This document shows, one piece after another, positions 1 to 15,280 of a stretch of DNA of 64,000 nucleotides; the first letter of the stretch is position 1, and every line of letters starts with the position of its first letter. The DNA lies in NCBI GenBank assembly GCA_017163975.1, contig JAFFSR010000004.1:1550001-1614000 (forward strand), written 5' to 3'. The position numbers and the translations under genes are program-made. Source of the DNA: Anastatus disparis (taxonomy: Eukaryota > Arthropoda > Insecta > Hymenoptera > Eupelmidae). The notes under the pieces are model-generated. The model saw nothing but the letters and a program-made list of their open reading frames with translations. It searched no databases and was not told where the DNA came from.

Positions 1-3000
1 TATAGGATATTTCAATACTTTTGAGATTAAATTAACCCTTCAATGTCGATTGTAAAAGATATATGTTATATTTTAATTTTTTGAATTTTTTCAGATTTTT
101 CATGTCATAAATTTGATTTATTGCAATGTATCTATAATATTCAAAATAAAAGTTTGCGGTACATGCCATAATAAAGTAATAAAATTTTTTAAATATATTT
201 TCCCAAACAGTTTGTAAAAATATAATATTTAAAGCTGTAAGTCTACAATTTCTATATACTTGAAGGTTAAGCTACATAAATAATTTTTAATTGATATTTC
301 GTACGAACAAGATCAAACATTGAATTCTATTTTTAACAAATAATGATGATTGATTTAGTAAGAAAATCAGTTGATGGTGCATTGTTTCGAAAAGTTAATT
401 TAAAAAAAATATTTGCCAACTTCTGAATCTAGTTTATCATTGTAATCTAAATCTCGAGTCAATCTATTCTATTAAAAAGAACAAAAAAAAATTAACTTGA
501 AGGTTACTAATCAATAAAGCAAATAAAAGCCAGTCGTTTATTTGCTGTTTCTTAAATTGCAAAGCTCCTTGTGAAATCAATCCAAATTATTACCTAAGTA
601 TCTCACAATATGCTAGTCACATAAATTGCCGTACAAACAAAATAATAATAATTAAAAAGATTCTTTACAAGTGTAACATTATAATATTAAATTGACTTGG
701 CTACTCAAAACAAAATATAATCCTTTTGTTATTTAAATTTGAAATGGTTGGAACAATTATCTTATTATTTAAAAAAAAAAAATCAATTGGATCTTTACAC
801 GTTACGTTTACTATTACCTCATTTTTGTCCATCGTAAATTTTTTATCTAGTGAAATTTCTCAAACATTGTATTTAAGTTTATTTTATTTTTTTGTCTTAG
901 GTCGTATTAAATATATTAAAAAAACAGTAAACTTAACCAATATATTTTAAATCATAAAATTTTTTTGTTATAGAAAATTTTCTATTCTACAAAGTGTAAT
1001 AAAAAATCGCAAAATTACCCATTGTACTTATCTTTATTTTATAATATCCTCAGAGCCACTGCAAAATTACACAATTCAACTATTACATATCATATTCATA
1101 CAAACTTTCCCATGTACGCAAAAAGAAAAATTATTTTCGATACGTACACATATAGATCGTTATTTTCTTAAATTCCATCAATCAACTACGCTCGCTAAAA
1201 AGAAGCTATCAACATCCTCCTTTCTACTCATATTACCCATCCACAAACTTATCGTTACCGTTGCAACATTACGTACTATAAAGGATCGATACAGTTTTGT
1301 TACGGATATGAGTATATCGTGATGATGTTATGTAGTTCAATAGAGAAAAAAAAGAAATAAATAAAATTACACATCGATGGTGTTACTCCATTGGTTATAT
1401 GGCCTTGATTGTGGGAAAAAAGCAACGGTGTTAAAATTCTTAACAAAAACCCTATATAACTTCTGTATATATAGAGTGTTTTCTGTACGTTTATAAGAGA
1501 GGCACGTAAAACGATAATTTGTCTGGGCTTCTTTAACTTTATAGAAACCTTATGCAACCCATCCAGTGGCTCACGTCTCTCACGAGTGTACAAGAAGTCT
1601 ATATAGAAGTTTTAAAACTTTTCTCTCTCTTGAGCTCCTTATTTTTTTTCTTTTATTTTTATATGTTTGTTATTTATAAGATTGAAAGGGGGTTTTTGAA
1701 TGGGAGAAGTTTATTAGTTGAAATTCAGATTGCGAAATCAAAAGTGAAAAAGTGTCTTTGGAAAATAAAAAATTTTTCGCTTTTTGATAGACGTTTCTTT
1801 TATTGAATTTTATGAACAGATTGAAATTTTATCTATCAGATCTTTAAGTACATTTGATTTGGAGAAAAGTAATTTCTAATCTTTTTTGAAACTCTGTTGG
1901 AATATTAAGATATAAACTGATAAGATTTATTAATGTTTGTAAAAATTTTTGAAAATAGTTAATAAATGAAACATTTTTTTTTATATGGCTGTCAACAAAA
2001 TTTTTATTCTTAAAAACTGTAACAATAAATTACGTTTATTCAAACACTAACACATCAACAAAAATGCGGGTCCTTACCAAGATCTCAATACAATTTCTCA
2101 CAATAAATTTTGATCAAATAAAAATTATTTTTTCTTGTAATATAATTAAGATCAACATTATCAACATAAATCATTTCAAATATACGGGGAATCAAGTTTC
2201 ACATGAGAATAGACATGTAATATTCAATATACTTTTATCCAAACTATATCAAAAGATTAAGGACAAAGGCAATTTATGTAACAACAAAATCACGAACGCG
2301 AATCTCATTGATTTCAAGCAATCTACAGAGATGAAGTCAAAATTTTAATAAATTTTATTGATGAAAATTTCTGATTATACAAGTTGATCTTGTAACAAAA
2401 TTATCTAATTTAAAATTAATGTTTACTCCTATAAATTAGCTTACGTAATTTCTATTAGTCAAAAGTTGTATATCTTTTGATTTATTATTTTCAATTAGTT
2501 TATTTGTAAAGATAAGATATGAAATCTTTCATTAAAATGAAATGCAAAAGTAATGCACATAAAATGATAAATTTTTTGTAACATTTTTTTTCATTTGAAG
2601 AAATGTGAATCTTAAATTCAATTAATTACTTTAATTAAATTAAAAAATGCATATAATTTAATAAATATTCATATTACATATTTCATTTAAAAACTTTAAT
2701 TTTTTACGTTTTTAACAAGTCGCTAAAGTCAACCTATAAAATATCTTCTCTTTTTTCTTTTTTTTTCACCGGCGATCTTCTCTCTTTTTAGATCAACGAA
2801 CGACTGGCGGAATTCCATTCACGAAGAAGCTCCTTCCCTTTAGCCTTTACTGAAAATTGATTCTCCACGTCGTATTATTTATCGCTGTCTTTTCTTTGGC
2901 TCTTCCCTTTTTCTTTCTTCTTTCTTCTTTCTTCTTCTTTCTTTAGACTGATTTAAAGGATTGACAAATTTATTAAAGTGTACATGACACGATTTTCTAT

Positions 3001-6000
3001 ATAGAGCTTGTATTCTGTTATAAACGCCGCTATAGACCGTTCCAACATAGAAAAGTTACGGAGATTTTTAAAGGATTTTAAATTGATTCTTTGTAATAGA
3101 TAACTCCAATGTTATGGAAAATTGTACTCAGGGAAATATTTTAATATTATTATTTATTGATTATAAAAATTTTATTTTAGACTAACAATGGTAATACGTA
3201 AAGCTAATTTATTTTAAGAATAATTTCTTTTTGAACAAACATGCATAAATTACTTATCATTTAAAATTATAGTAATATAAGGTATTGATAAATACAAATA
3301 TAAATAAAAGATTGTAATTTTCATAAAAATAAAAATAAAAATTTTTTGATGTGAAAATTATCGTTAATAGTAAAAAGAACATATTAAATCTAAATTATTA
3401 CTCTAGTATAATTTTCACTTTTTAAAATAGAAAAGCAGTACTATATGATTAAAATTCCAAATATATTTTCCATCAAATTTAAAAAAGGAAAACAATAAAC
3501 GAAAGTATTTCCTTAAGTATAATTTATTATTTAATGTTGTCTATGATAGCGAAGGTTATAAATTTATGTTACTCTAAGCCAACCTTAATAAGAATTGATT
3601 GTTATACTATGACAATATCTTCAAATATGCGATGCTAATCTTTACATCAAATATAAAAAATAAATTTAGTGATTGACATTAGAAAAAACTCCCAAAAAAA
3701 ACAAGTGGCATTGATTGTGTAATCAAATAATGCTAAATTATGTCAATCAAATTTTTGATTAATTTCAAATAATTTAAAACGTGTTATAAGGTTATTTAAA
3801 AAAATTTAGTTCCTCGTTTCGTAACATCTTCAATCAAATCGAACTCCGTTAATTTAAAATCATGAGCTTTTCGTTACACGTTAAATTTATTAATAAAATA
3901 AACGATATTATCAATGCACGTTAAAAACGTTATAAAACGCTTCGTAAATATTATTTTAACGATGTTACTCAAACTGTATTACAAAATCTTTAGTTATTGA
4001 AATAAACATCGTATAATAAAATGCGCTTTAGTTATCATAGGCCACTTTCAAGATCAGCTGTTAGAATAATCATTGGTGATTGTATTTAAAAACCTTTTGT
4101 TTGTAGTGGTTCGATTTATAGATTTAAATTGTAAATTAAATTTTATATGGAATTATTTTATGGAATAGTTTCTGAATAAAAACATAATATGGATAAATAA
4201 ATATTGAATTCTTAAGTGTTATTGTTTATTATGATGAAACTATTTCATTTTTTATCAAATAACGAAAAGTAGTTAATAAAAAATATCAAATTTCTTATGT
4301 TAAGTAGAAACGGTTAGGTAAAGTAAGACATTATCTCATCTTCCAGTAATTTAGGTCAGTCTATCGAGCGCATGACAAATTCCTGAAAACTATTTCAAGT
4401 TAGAAAGTGAAAAAATTTTCAAAATTTTAAAGAAAACATACACATTTAACTTTAACGCCAAACATAAAAAATCACGTGTAAATACACCAATTAATAGTTC
4501 TAACCTAATTCAACTTAAAATCTTTCCTAACAGAAGTTCATACTCAATATATATCAGTTATCAATATTATCCATAGCCCTAATTCTAATCACGCGTATAT
4601 ATAATCGATCTTCTAAAACCATCAATTAATATTACTCAATATCGATAATACCAAAACATGCTAATACCCATCAATTAACGTTTTACCTAACCAATACGTG
4701 TTCACTGCAATACACGTACTAACTAATTACCGATGACTTTTTTTTTCTACGAATATCATCCTTCACGTATCTCAATTCTATAGACTACTTACTTTTCTAT
4801 CCAAGTGTTAAAAACATATACGACTAGAATACATATACGGTTTTACATTTATTGCTCTAATGACTGAGATTTTCTATACGTATGTGTGTTTTATTATGCA
4901 ATGAGAATTCGTATATAGAGGCTAAGAGGCAGAAAGTAAATTACACGCTTGGGTGGACGCGTTAGTGAGCGCACGTGATGGTAAACAGTTATGTTACTAA
5001 GTAATATAGGTATACGTGTAAACGTACTATATAACAAACGTCATTTGAAATATTAACAGGAAGTTAAGAATGTTGAAAGGAGAAGTGTATATTAAAAAAA
5101 AACAAAAGTTTAAGCCTTAGGGGATGTTATCTGTTAGAAAAGAAAGAAAAAGTAATGTTGCACAAGATGATTTTGAAGTTGATAAGTTTGAACTTTTAAG
5201 TTCAACGAGTAGATTATTTTTCCATGCTTAAATTTTATGTTAAGTGAATTTTCTGATGTAAGTGGGTTACGTCTAAAGTTTTGTTCTATACCATCAAACG
5301 TTTGAATTATTGTATGTAAATTTAATCTTAATGATTGATATTATGTCAAAATAGTTTTCTTTATTTATCTTTATGTGAGCTTTTTAGTATCAATATGAAA
5401 TTATAATTTGATGATATGCAACAAACATTTTTATAAAATCAACTTGACGTGGTTTATATTTTAATTGATATGAATCTGAATTCAGTTCAATTTAATTTTA
5501 AACATTAATGAAAATATGCGGAAGTAAAAATGTGAACAAATATTTTTTATAGAATTATATTTCCAAACCTCGGTCAATGATTCTTCATTTTAAAATGTAT
5601 TATGAAATTAAAAAATCTTCTACACGTGTGCCAACAATCACAAAAATTAAAAATATATCCTTAGATCTATTTAAGGCCTTTTTCAAAGTCGATTTTTTTG
5701 TATTTATTATTACTTTCTCAAATTACGAGGAACCCATCAAACTTAAAAATGCTTAATCAAACGTAATAAAAATAATTATGATTATTTTTACATTTTTGAG
5801 TTTATCTTATAAAGTAGCCTCGATTTAATAAAACATAATACAAGTTGCTGAAGATTTCACTTAACAATCATCTATTCAAGGATAATTATTCCATTCTAAC
5901 ATCCTAAGAAAACTATTATCACTATGACATTTCAAGGTGGAATGATATTTCTAAAAGATTAATTAATTTATAGTTAAATTTAGACTTATAAATTTAAAAA

Positions 6001-6161
6001 CATTTTGGAATTAAAATATAATTTAAACTTACCATTCCAAAATATTTTAAACAATTATTCAATGCTAAAATTATCTTTTGAAATAAGCATGCGATTTTCC
6101 AAAAATAATAAAAAATTTATTTCAAATGCAGAATTTTTGATTGGATTTTAATATTCATAAC
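1..6161. other. Gene-free AT-rich DNA
   Basis: No coding region, RNA gene or mobile element could be supported. Short open frames are in low-complexity AT-rich sequence without coding character or splice context. A pyrimidine-rich tract lies at about 2907-2944. It could be intron of a large gene or intergenic DNA; the sequence does not decide. Confidence 0.5.
2907..2944. repeat. Polypyrimidine TTC/TTTC microsatellite
   Basis: An imperfect run of CTTT and CTTC units, with no other feature nearby. Confidence 0.7.
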
Positions 6162-6356
6162 TTTTTTTTTATTTAACGTCGCTATATTTATGCTATCATT
6201 ACAATGCTAATTAGCGACGGAGGTATTCAGTGCGTATGTGAACAAAGCACATGTACTTACAGTGGTGCTTGTATAAATCGGCCGAGAGCGGGATTCGAAC
6301 TCGGAACCTCGAGATTGCGAATCCATCACTTTATCGGGTGAGCCACTGACGACCTC
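6162..6356 (-). mobile_element. tRNA-derived SINE, copy 1
   Basis: Read on the minus strand, the element starts with a tRNA-like head. The A-box part GTGGCTCA is altered to a form ending GCTCACCCGATAAAG, and the B box reads GAGTTCGAATCCC. A body common to all four copies follows (CAAGCACCACTGTA, CATGTGCTTTGTTCACA, CCGTCGCTAATTAGC), and it ends in GCGACGTTAAATAAA plus an A-rich tail. The tRNA-like head makes this a SINE with an internal RNA polymerase III promoter, copied by a LINE in trans (family knowledge). It is close to full length. Confidence 0.85.
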
Positions 6357-8293
6357 TTCAAATTGTATTGTAACTTTAAAGTATGGAATAAACTTGAATT
6401 TTGAAAAAACCAATCATTTAAAAAATATGATTAGTTTAAATTGTTGTATTTTGTAAAAGAAATGACAAATTTAACAAAATACCCTTAAAAAAAATTAATT
6501 ACTAATTCAAATTAACTTTTTTCAACGCTGTCTTTTTATCTCTTGAAAAATTCAACGTTAAAAATAAATTACTACAAATGAGCATATCTCAAAAAGAGCC
6601 TGTACTTTTTCTCGCATTTGACCTTTTCCTAATGAGTTTTAAAATGCTTCATTAATTACATGTAATCCTTTAGTTTTTTTTTTGCCACTTCCAGATGGTA
6701 AATTTTAACCTTTTGTAAGTGCAATTTTTTACGGCATAAATAATACGTATTATTCTTAGAAATTAATTATTAATGATGAAAAAAAATAATTCTAAAAACA
6801 TATAATTAATAATAAATGATTTTTTTCGATCCTTTATAAACATGCAAATATTTAAAATTAATTACTTCTTACGTTGCAACTTTTTCTAACATTTCAAATA
6901 TTGAGAATCAAATAGAATTTGAAACCGTATAATTAAGACGTCAAAAAAAATTTCTTAATAATAGAAAAAAAAAAATTACAATACTCTTTATCTGCAAATT
7001 ATAAAAGATTTTTAGCTACGCAAAAAAGAGATTATTCGTTCTAACAACGAAATCTAATTTATCTTGAAAAATATTCTGATCACGCAAAAGAAAGAGAAAA
7101 AAATTGTACACGTAATCACTCCTCAAACTTCCCACACGTACATAATCTAAAGGACTAAAAAAAATAAAAAACATAATGTTAGTGTACTAAATAACTTATT
7201 ACACTGACTATATATACAAGGAAGAAATTTTAGTGCGAGTAATCCAGACGAAGTATATTTCTTGAAGCGTTTCAAAATTAACGCCATTATATTTTTTTTC
7301 TCTTTTTCGACCGTCTGGTGACTACATATCGAACGAATGTATATATTTGCACTTTCTCTCGTTCGTTATACTCAGCGCATCATTTTTGGTATTTTTTTCT
7401 CTCATTCTTTTTTATTATATTATTATTTATGTACAAAGGATAAATAGAAAGGAGAAAAGCTACAGGTACGAAGAGAAATAACGAAAAATATTTGGGAAAA
7501 TAACTTTCTTCGTTTTATGGGTACATAGTATTTTTTTTACTAAAGAGAAATTATTATTACTCAAGTGATGGGATACCTTTGGAAATTTTGAATTTTTTTC
7601 TTATTTTTTGTAAATGTACGAGTCTTGGCATTGTCTTTAAGGAATGCGTAAGTATTTGAAATAATCCTGTCGTAAGATTGAAATCGATAAGTATTAGTTA
7701 CTCTGCGTTTGTCCTCATTACCTATTTAAAATTTCAAACGAAATAATATAAAGAAACGATAATGATATGACGAAAAGGTTGTTTTAACTTTTAACACCTT
7801 TCCTCTCAACGTTATGGTAAATATATGCTTTAGGTAATTGTAGATAATCATATATATTTTACTACGTTCGATAGTTTTAGATTTTTATAAATATTTTTAT
7901 CTTAAGGATGAATATTATTTGTTGACGTGTGAATGTTCGTGCGTGCAATACATTATTATAGGCAATTTATTTATTAAATTTTATTGAACAGATTAAAATT
8001 TTTTTTTTATTAAAATTTTTAAATGTTTATCTTGTTTACAAAATGTAGACATTGATAATGAGTATTGGTTTTAAAATAAAAAAAACATTTAAAGAAATTT
8101 TTCAGAATTTTCATGATTTTTTCATAAAAAAATTATTTTCGTTAATATCAAACTTTATTCTAGTTTCTGTTTTTAAAGAATCTTACTTTTATAACTGATC
8201 TATATATTTTTTAAACAAAATGAGCTTCGGCTGGTTTCAATAAAAAATAAGGCATTATTCAATCATATAAGTCAAAGTAAAAATTGAAATTCA
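6357..8293. other. Gene-free AT-rich DNA
   Basis: Nothing beyond A/T tracts and a slightly pyrimidine-rich stretch near 7280-7400. No ORF with coding character. Confidence 0.5.
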
Positions 8294-8500
8294 GAGGTCG
8301 TCAGTGGCTCAGTCGGTAGAGCGATGGATTCGCAATCTCGAGGTCCCGAGTTCGAATACTACTCTCGGCAATCGATTGATACAAGCACCACTGTATTTCA
8401 TACATGTGCTTTGTTCTCAAACACACTGAAACAACCTCCGTCGCTAATTAGCATCATAATGCTAGCATCAATACAGCGACGTTAAATAAAATAAAAAAAA
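8294..8500 (+). mobile_element. tRNA-derived SINE, copy 2
   Basis: The best-preserved head of the four copies. The A box TGGCTCAGTCGG is at 8305-8316 and the B box GAGTTCGAATA at about 8348-8358. The anticodon-loop position reads CGC, but the stem pairs poorly, so this is not a functional tRNA. The body ends GCGACGTTAAATAAA followed by an A-rich tail. Confidence 0.88.
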
Positions 8501-11437
8501 CAAAAAATTATAAAAATATAACACTCTGTAATTTTTTTAGTTTTGTTTAAAAAATGCTTATATTTTGAAGATAAAAATCAAATAAAAAAATTTAATATAC
8601 AAAATATACCTTCCTTTAACAGAAATTGAAATATCAATTTATTATTTTTTTATTGTAAAGATATTTTTTAAAAACAAGAATGGATCTATTTATTGCTATT
8701 CATCTTATATATGAGCGATAATAGCATAAGATCATTTTACAGACTTATACTTCACATACCTTTATATAACACCCATTAAATAAATCATTAATATTATTGG
8801 ATGTATAATCTTTGATATAAAAAAACGAAGCTTGTTATAATAATTTTCTACTTTCAACGAAGACCAAAAAAATAAGCTTTTATCTTTAAATCAAACTACT
8901 TTATTAAACAAAATTACATGAAATTTTGAAAAGGATGCAATAAACATTTTCTTTAATCATAAAATTTTTTTTTGTTCAATTTTTTACTCTTTGAATTTCT
9001 TCTTGTTATCATTATTATAACTAAAAATAATATGCTCTTGTTAGTATCTAAAATTTTACTTCCGTCATTCAATTTGATATCCTATCATTTTAGATAATAG
9101 ACTTTTATACATACTTTGTTGCTGTAGTTTGATATATTATGTTCTTAACAAGACTATGAATAATTGGACATATAATTATTAATAATGAGATTATCCAAAT
9201 TTGTCGAAAATTCGTCATTTTATAAATCGATAATATGACTGAACGTCTTTCAAAGATCTATTATACATTTTTTTCAATACATACATTATTAAAATTATAA
9301 AAAATACACGTTAAAAAATGTATAAATATTGTATTACAGAATTCAATAACAAAATTCTTCCCATACAGACTGTAAAAAAAAAGACATTTCATTTGAAAGA
9401 AAAAATCATTAAATGGTAATTATTAGTATTTCAAAACATACTAGAAAGTTAACATTCTCAATACTTCATTATTAGTCTGTAGTATACTGGATACAAAATA
9501 ATCTTAATTACGTTTATACAATACTCAAAACTAAAAAATCATCGTGTATAGATTTTTAATAAGAAAATCATTATACTCTTTTTAAACTTTTTAATTACAC
9601 ACCAAATCATAATATAAAAGTCTTTAAAAAGAAAGTAATATGTACTAATATCCTATCCTCACAGCTTGCATAATAGTTACGATGCATTTTTATTCTTTAA
9701 ATTCATCACGTTAATCATAAACAGTATAGACAATTATTAAAAATTGCCTTTTCGTTATTTTCACTTTTTCAATTCAATTGTATCCATATTTTTAATAAAC
9801 TTCTTTAATAAACTGAAGGTCTTTTTTTTAAACATAGAAATTATAAAACTACCGACCTATACAATGAATTTGTGGTTGATAATCATAGGTCGAATGATTT
9901 TGCAGTAATAAAGATGTGAAAGATAATGAAATAAAGTCAAGAAACTCTTATGGAAGAGAGGAAGAGTTCATTTAACTTTTCGTCATTCATTTCAACTTGT
10001 ATTTTTTTAATGATTGTCAGTGGGAAGTGTTTATGTTTAAATAATAATGTTAAGTTCAATTTCGTGAAAAAAAGTAAATCGTATTATGTAAAGACTAAAT
10101 ATTAATTTTTTAATTAAAAAAAATATTTTTAGTTTAGGACTTAACCGTGAATCATAATTAGTTGTAGATGATAATAATTTTATTAAATTTAAAAATGGTA
10201 ATATTTAGCAGATCATTTTTAAAATTAAATTGTTTGCTAACAGTAAAAATCAAGTGAAACAAAAATATGGGTTCTCACAACAGTTATAAATAAAATGAAC
10301 AGTAAGAAGTTATTAAATTCGCATACCCTATTTAATAATTATTTTTAAAAATATATAAAAAATTTATTTTATTATAATTTTATATTTTAATTCCATTTTT
10401 AAATTTGATAATATCAATCTTTCGTGTTTAAGGTCATCATTAAATATTCGGAAATTCAATGGTATAAAAAAATAACTCAGGCGTCACCTGTTACTTAATG
10501 TCGCTAACATATCTTGATTCATAAAACCACGAAGGACCAACAATAGTCATCCAAGTCATTCGAAAAAATAAAATAAAAATAATGATCAGTTAAGAGGTCC
10601 ACCCAAGCAAATAATTTCTCCTAAAAAGTGAAAGGAGGAAAGGAACAAAAGGCCACGAACGCATAAGAAAATAAATAAAAGAAAAGGAAAAAAAAATAAG
10701 CACATCATCTCTCCAGCTGAGAATCTTTTTTCCTGTGACCGCAAAGTCTATACTAAAGCTAAAACGGCTAAAAGGTTGTATTTTGCGTGAACAAACGAAC
10801 GAAGGCAGCGACACATCTCCACAGAGGCGTTCGAAGTTTAAAGGAGCGCCCCCGTAGAGGTGAAAGTATGTATACTAAAAGAAAGATAGAGAAAAAAGAA
10901 AGGTGAGCGAGAAAGACTCTCTTTATCTTGTTATATGAGAAAGTGCCGCCGATTTGAGCTTCAGAACTCGTGACTGCGTGGCTTTAAAATAAGAAAAAAA
11001 AGGAAGAAAGAGGATAAAATATGATGGTTTGTACGTAATCGTTTCCACGTTCCAATGTATATACGCTACATCTTTCCGGACGTGCGTTTTATCACGTGCA
11101 TATTAGCAAGTAAATTTGTTTATTTTTTTATTTTTTAGGACATCGTTGAATTTTATTAAAGATCATTTAAGCTTATGGTTTCTTATTAAAGAGTCTTTAG
11201 ATTAATCTGCTGATTTTGTTAATTAATTCGAGTATAAAAGTATTTTCTAATTCTATTTCATATTGATACGATCGTAAATTTTTAATTAGTACTTTAATAT
11301 TATAAAATAAATATGAAAATCATTAAATTTGCTAAAATAATGTTCATTAATGAAAAAAATATATAATACTTATTACCATAAGTCACTTTGAAATATAGTG
11401 CCATACGGATACAACCATCATTGTATAATATAAATTA
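8501..11437. other. Gene-free DNA
   Basis: Mostly AT-rich. The part at about 10,590-11,100 is less AT-rich and more complex (for example GGAGCGCCCCCGTAGAGG near 10,842), as a promoter or 5' UTR might be, but no splice-consistent coding exon was found. Left unannotated. Confidence 0.45.
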
Positions 11438-11636
11438 TTTTTTTTATTTAACGTCTCTGTATTCATGCTACCATTGCGACGCTAATTAGAGACGGAAGTT
11501 TTCAGTGTATTTGTGAACAAAGCACATGTATCGTATACAGTGGTGCTTGTATCAATCAACCGCTGAGAGCGGGATTTGAACTCGGGACCTCGAGATTGTG
11601 AATCCATCGCTCTACCGAGTGAGCCACTGAACCCTC
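11438..11636 (-). mobile_element. tRNA-derived SINE, copy 3
   Basis: Minus-strand copy with A box (GTGGCTCACTCGG), a B box read as GAGTTCAAATCCC, the shared body and the ACGTTAAATAAA tail. It is almost full length, with scattered substitutions and a few extra bases in the body. Confidence 0.86.
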
Positions 11637-14600
11637 ATGTTTATTTAACATAATTTACAGACTCCTTTATCCATACTGTATGATACACAAATTTATTTTT
11701 ATTTTATCTATGTGACAATTAATATTTAATAAAAGATTAATCCGTATATTTAAACATGGTTATGATCAATTTATAAATACTAAAATCATTTAATTAAACT
11801 CTTAAAATATTATTGATAAATATATTATAAAAAATTGTATATCGTAACATAAATATAACTTTAAAAGTCAAATTTTCCTATAAAATATAAACGTTTGCTG
11901 TGGGTACGGTATCTTTTTAATTGAACTTACGATATTGAGTACCAAAGGCTTTTCTTCCGGTGTAGCTATTTGGAAATTTGGTTACCAATAGACAATTTGG
12001 AATATTAAAAAAAAAAAATAGTACAATTCTTTCCCCATAAAGTATAGAAAATTGTAAATTAAAAAAGCCTGAGAAATTCTTACATAATCATTCCCATATA
12101 CCCCAAGAGATATCCCGGATGTACATTCATTTGTACAGAAAAAGTATCAAAGATGGTACGGAAACATTTGACTTTTTCTCGTATTCCATTGATCAGTAAT
12201 TTATGTGTGTGAAATTTCTAAAGTATGCCAAATTGAGAATTAATAAACAAATATGCTTTTCTAATGGCAAATAAAAATCCATTAACGGAAGAATCATTAT
12301 TGTTCTAATTTTAAAAATCATCCGCTAAATATTTTCACTTTCTACTAGTATCCCATCAATATTTGTAATCAAAAACATAAGCTAACTTTTCATTATAAGA
12401 ATTTCGTGGTTAAATTAAAATTTATGAATGACCGTACAATTTATTAATATGACTTGTAAGATTTGATTTGTGCATTTCATATAAACATATTACGTCTTAT
12501 CTTTTTAACTTATTTTGAAAGTTTCATTGTATTTAATGAAAACTTTTAGAGAGGATTCTTTTACAATAAGATTTTTTATGCTTAAATTATAAAGAATAAA
12601 TTCATTTCGTTTATTAATTCAATTTAGATAAGCATTTCTTTTATAATTTTTTACATGTAATGAAAGTTAATGGTTAAACTTATTAATTGTAATGTTCAAG
12701 TTATTAATACTATAGTTACAGTCATCTTACAATTACAAATCTTACATTTATAGAAAAATCGCTGAATAGTGGTTTTTCCGCTAGAAGAAACATTATTGTA
12801 AAAATTACTGTTTTACTTTGGTCATATGGAAACAGGATGATACAGATTATTGGTATGAAAAAAAAGAAAAGTACTATTTTAAAAGTATTTAAAACAGTCA
12901 TTTTTCTTATTTTTTCAAACAATAATGTGTATTATGATAACCAAAATAACATAGTAGTTTTTAATATAATATTTCTCCCAGTGCAATTTGAATTAAAACC
13001 GTAGATACTAGCAGAAATTCATGATAAATTATAATTATGTACGTTCATATATTAATCTTTACCACATACTCAATGAAAAGAATTATTGAATTAATCATTG
13101 TTTTGAAATTTGCTAATCATTTTGAAAGTTTCGTACTGAATCATCTTTAATGGTTTCCGTATTCATCGGTCAATTTATATTGTCGCTCATATTAGTAAAT
13201 ATGTATTCTTTTTTATTTAGTATACACTTGTTAGACAAGACATTATGACCAATATGAAAAAAGTGAACGTTTCGGGAAGTAGACAATAAATCTAAACGAG
13301 TTTGGATATTTAACAGTATAAATCGTTTTACGAGTAATCTGCGGTGTTTTGAAAATATCGTATGATTTATCTGATTTTTTTATTATTCTTTGGATATTTA
13401 AAAATAAGATTATTCGTTCAAGGAAGTTTTGAGTAAAGATCGATCATGCGAGAAAAACTAATAAATGTTTGGATTTTCTTTTTGTTTTAGTGATGACTTT
13501 AAGAATGTATAATTTAATGAATCAAATTTATGGCGAAATTTCCTTTTATTGTAGTTGGACTTTGAAAGATCTTTCAATCGTAAAAAATAAAAGAGAAATT
13601 TTTTAAAAGTATAGTTTTTTTTTAATTTGCAATTTTGCATTGATTAGAATTTTTTCGAAAAATTATCATAATAACATTATTTTTTAAGACATTACTCTCC
13701 GTTAATTGTAAGAAACGTAGAATATTTTAAAGATATAATTGGCCATAAAAATATAAGAGGCAACTAATAATTAGTTATTTGATTTTTCCAATTAAAATTG
13801 AAATTTCATAATTGAATGTCTTAATCTTTGAAAATTAACTTCAAAATACTTTGCCAATTGATTGAATCATTCAAAACACATAAAAGACTTTTAAAATATC
13901 ATAATTGTCTAGAAAACATTCAACGGAAAAGTGGTAAATTATCTTAAACCATTTCCAATGTAAGTGTTCTACTTATCCTCTAATTTGCATTATGCCATAA
14001 TTTATATAACAACAAAAATTACAATGGTCAGCATAAAAGAAAGAAAATTCAATAACATGCTGCAATCATAACATAAACTAAAATGCATTTTTTCAATATT
14101 CTCTTATTACGGAAATGTTCAATCACCAGGGGACAAAAGAAGATAATGCATAGTAAAAAATAAAAAAAAAAGTCTCTAAATGCACTTTCATAATATAGTA
14201 ACAAAAGTAAGTCTATTATTTCCTTGTAGTGATTCCCCTGCCGTTTTTCCTTACGACGGCATTTGCACTGCTCGCCCGCCTACATTTTGCAGATAAGCGA
14301 AAACGATAAAGAATAAAAGTTCCGCATTCTGCTCGTAAAAATAAAGCGATTGCTTTCTCACGTCATAAGTTAACCATTTTTATTTTTCAACTTTATTTTA
14401 TCTAACGAAAATCTTGTAGTTAACGCTCAGTTTATACGTACGTTTGTAAACTATGAAAATGAGAAATTTTAAATTTCGAAATACTAAAAATTGTTTCAAT
14501 GTATATTTTTATTTATTCACTTTAATCACTTATTATATTTGTGCAAACGCAAATAATATTTAAGTTTATTTTAAAATACAGCGCCAAAAAAAGAAGATTC

Positions 14601-15280
14601 AAACTTTACATATTAATTTTCAAATACAACTATCTTATTTATCACTTATAACCTGTTTTAAAATGATCGAGTTGATATCTTATTAAATATTCTTAAATTA
14701 TAAATCAAAATAAAATGAAATATTGAAAACTATATTTATCTTCTTATCGAAAGAAGAATAAACAGAAATTCTAAGAAAACACGTGCTGCTTCTTTTCAAC
14801 AACATAATATTAATTTTAAAGAACGTTCGATTTTTTAATGTTTCAAAATAGTGATAATTATAAAATTAAATGATGAAAAATATCAAAATTGTCTTACAAT
14901 AAATTTTTTTTTTAAATTAGCAAATAAAAATATCTTCAAGTAGTTCCATATGAAAATTACTGATTATTTTAATTATTTTATAAAAAATATGTAAGTTTTT
15001 CCCTTTCAATAAACCATGATGCACGTATCAATTTACTTGAGTTCGAAGTTCAATCAATGTATTAGAATAAAAAAGTATAAAAACACAAAATTAAATTTTA
15101 AGATTTAATGAATAATTGGTATGAGAATTGTTTTCTTATATTGTAAATTTATCATATTATTATTTTATAAATAACTTTTTCAAATCAAAAGAATTTTTAT
15201 ATTGTTTAAAAAATATATTATTCTGAAAATTATTGAAAGTTCTCTTCATTTTAACAAATTGATAGTAATAACAATAATAA
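11637..15280. other. Gene-free AT-rich DNA
   Basis: No supported gene or element. A more GC-rich patch at about 14,230-14,300 (CCTGCCG, GACGGCATTTGCACTGC) has no open frame of note. Confidence 0.45.

Noticed and set aside
8294..8370. A functional tRNA gene
   Set aside because: A and B boxes fit, but the anticodon and acceptor stems do not pair, and three other copies share a non-tRNA body: it is a SINE head.
10590..10814. 74-codon minus frame in a less AT-rich patch
   Set aside because: Phe/Ser-rich translation of purine-rich DNA, no start context or splice partner; kept only as a note on composition.
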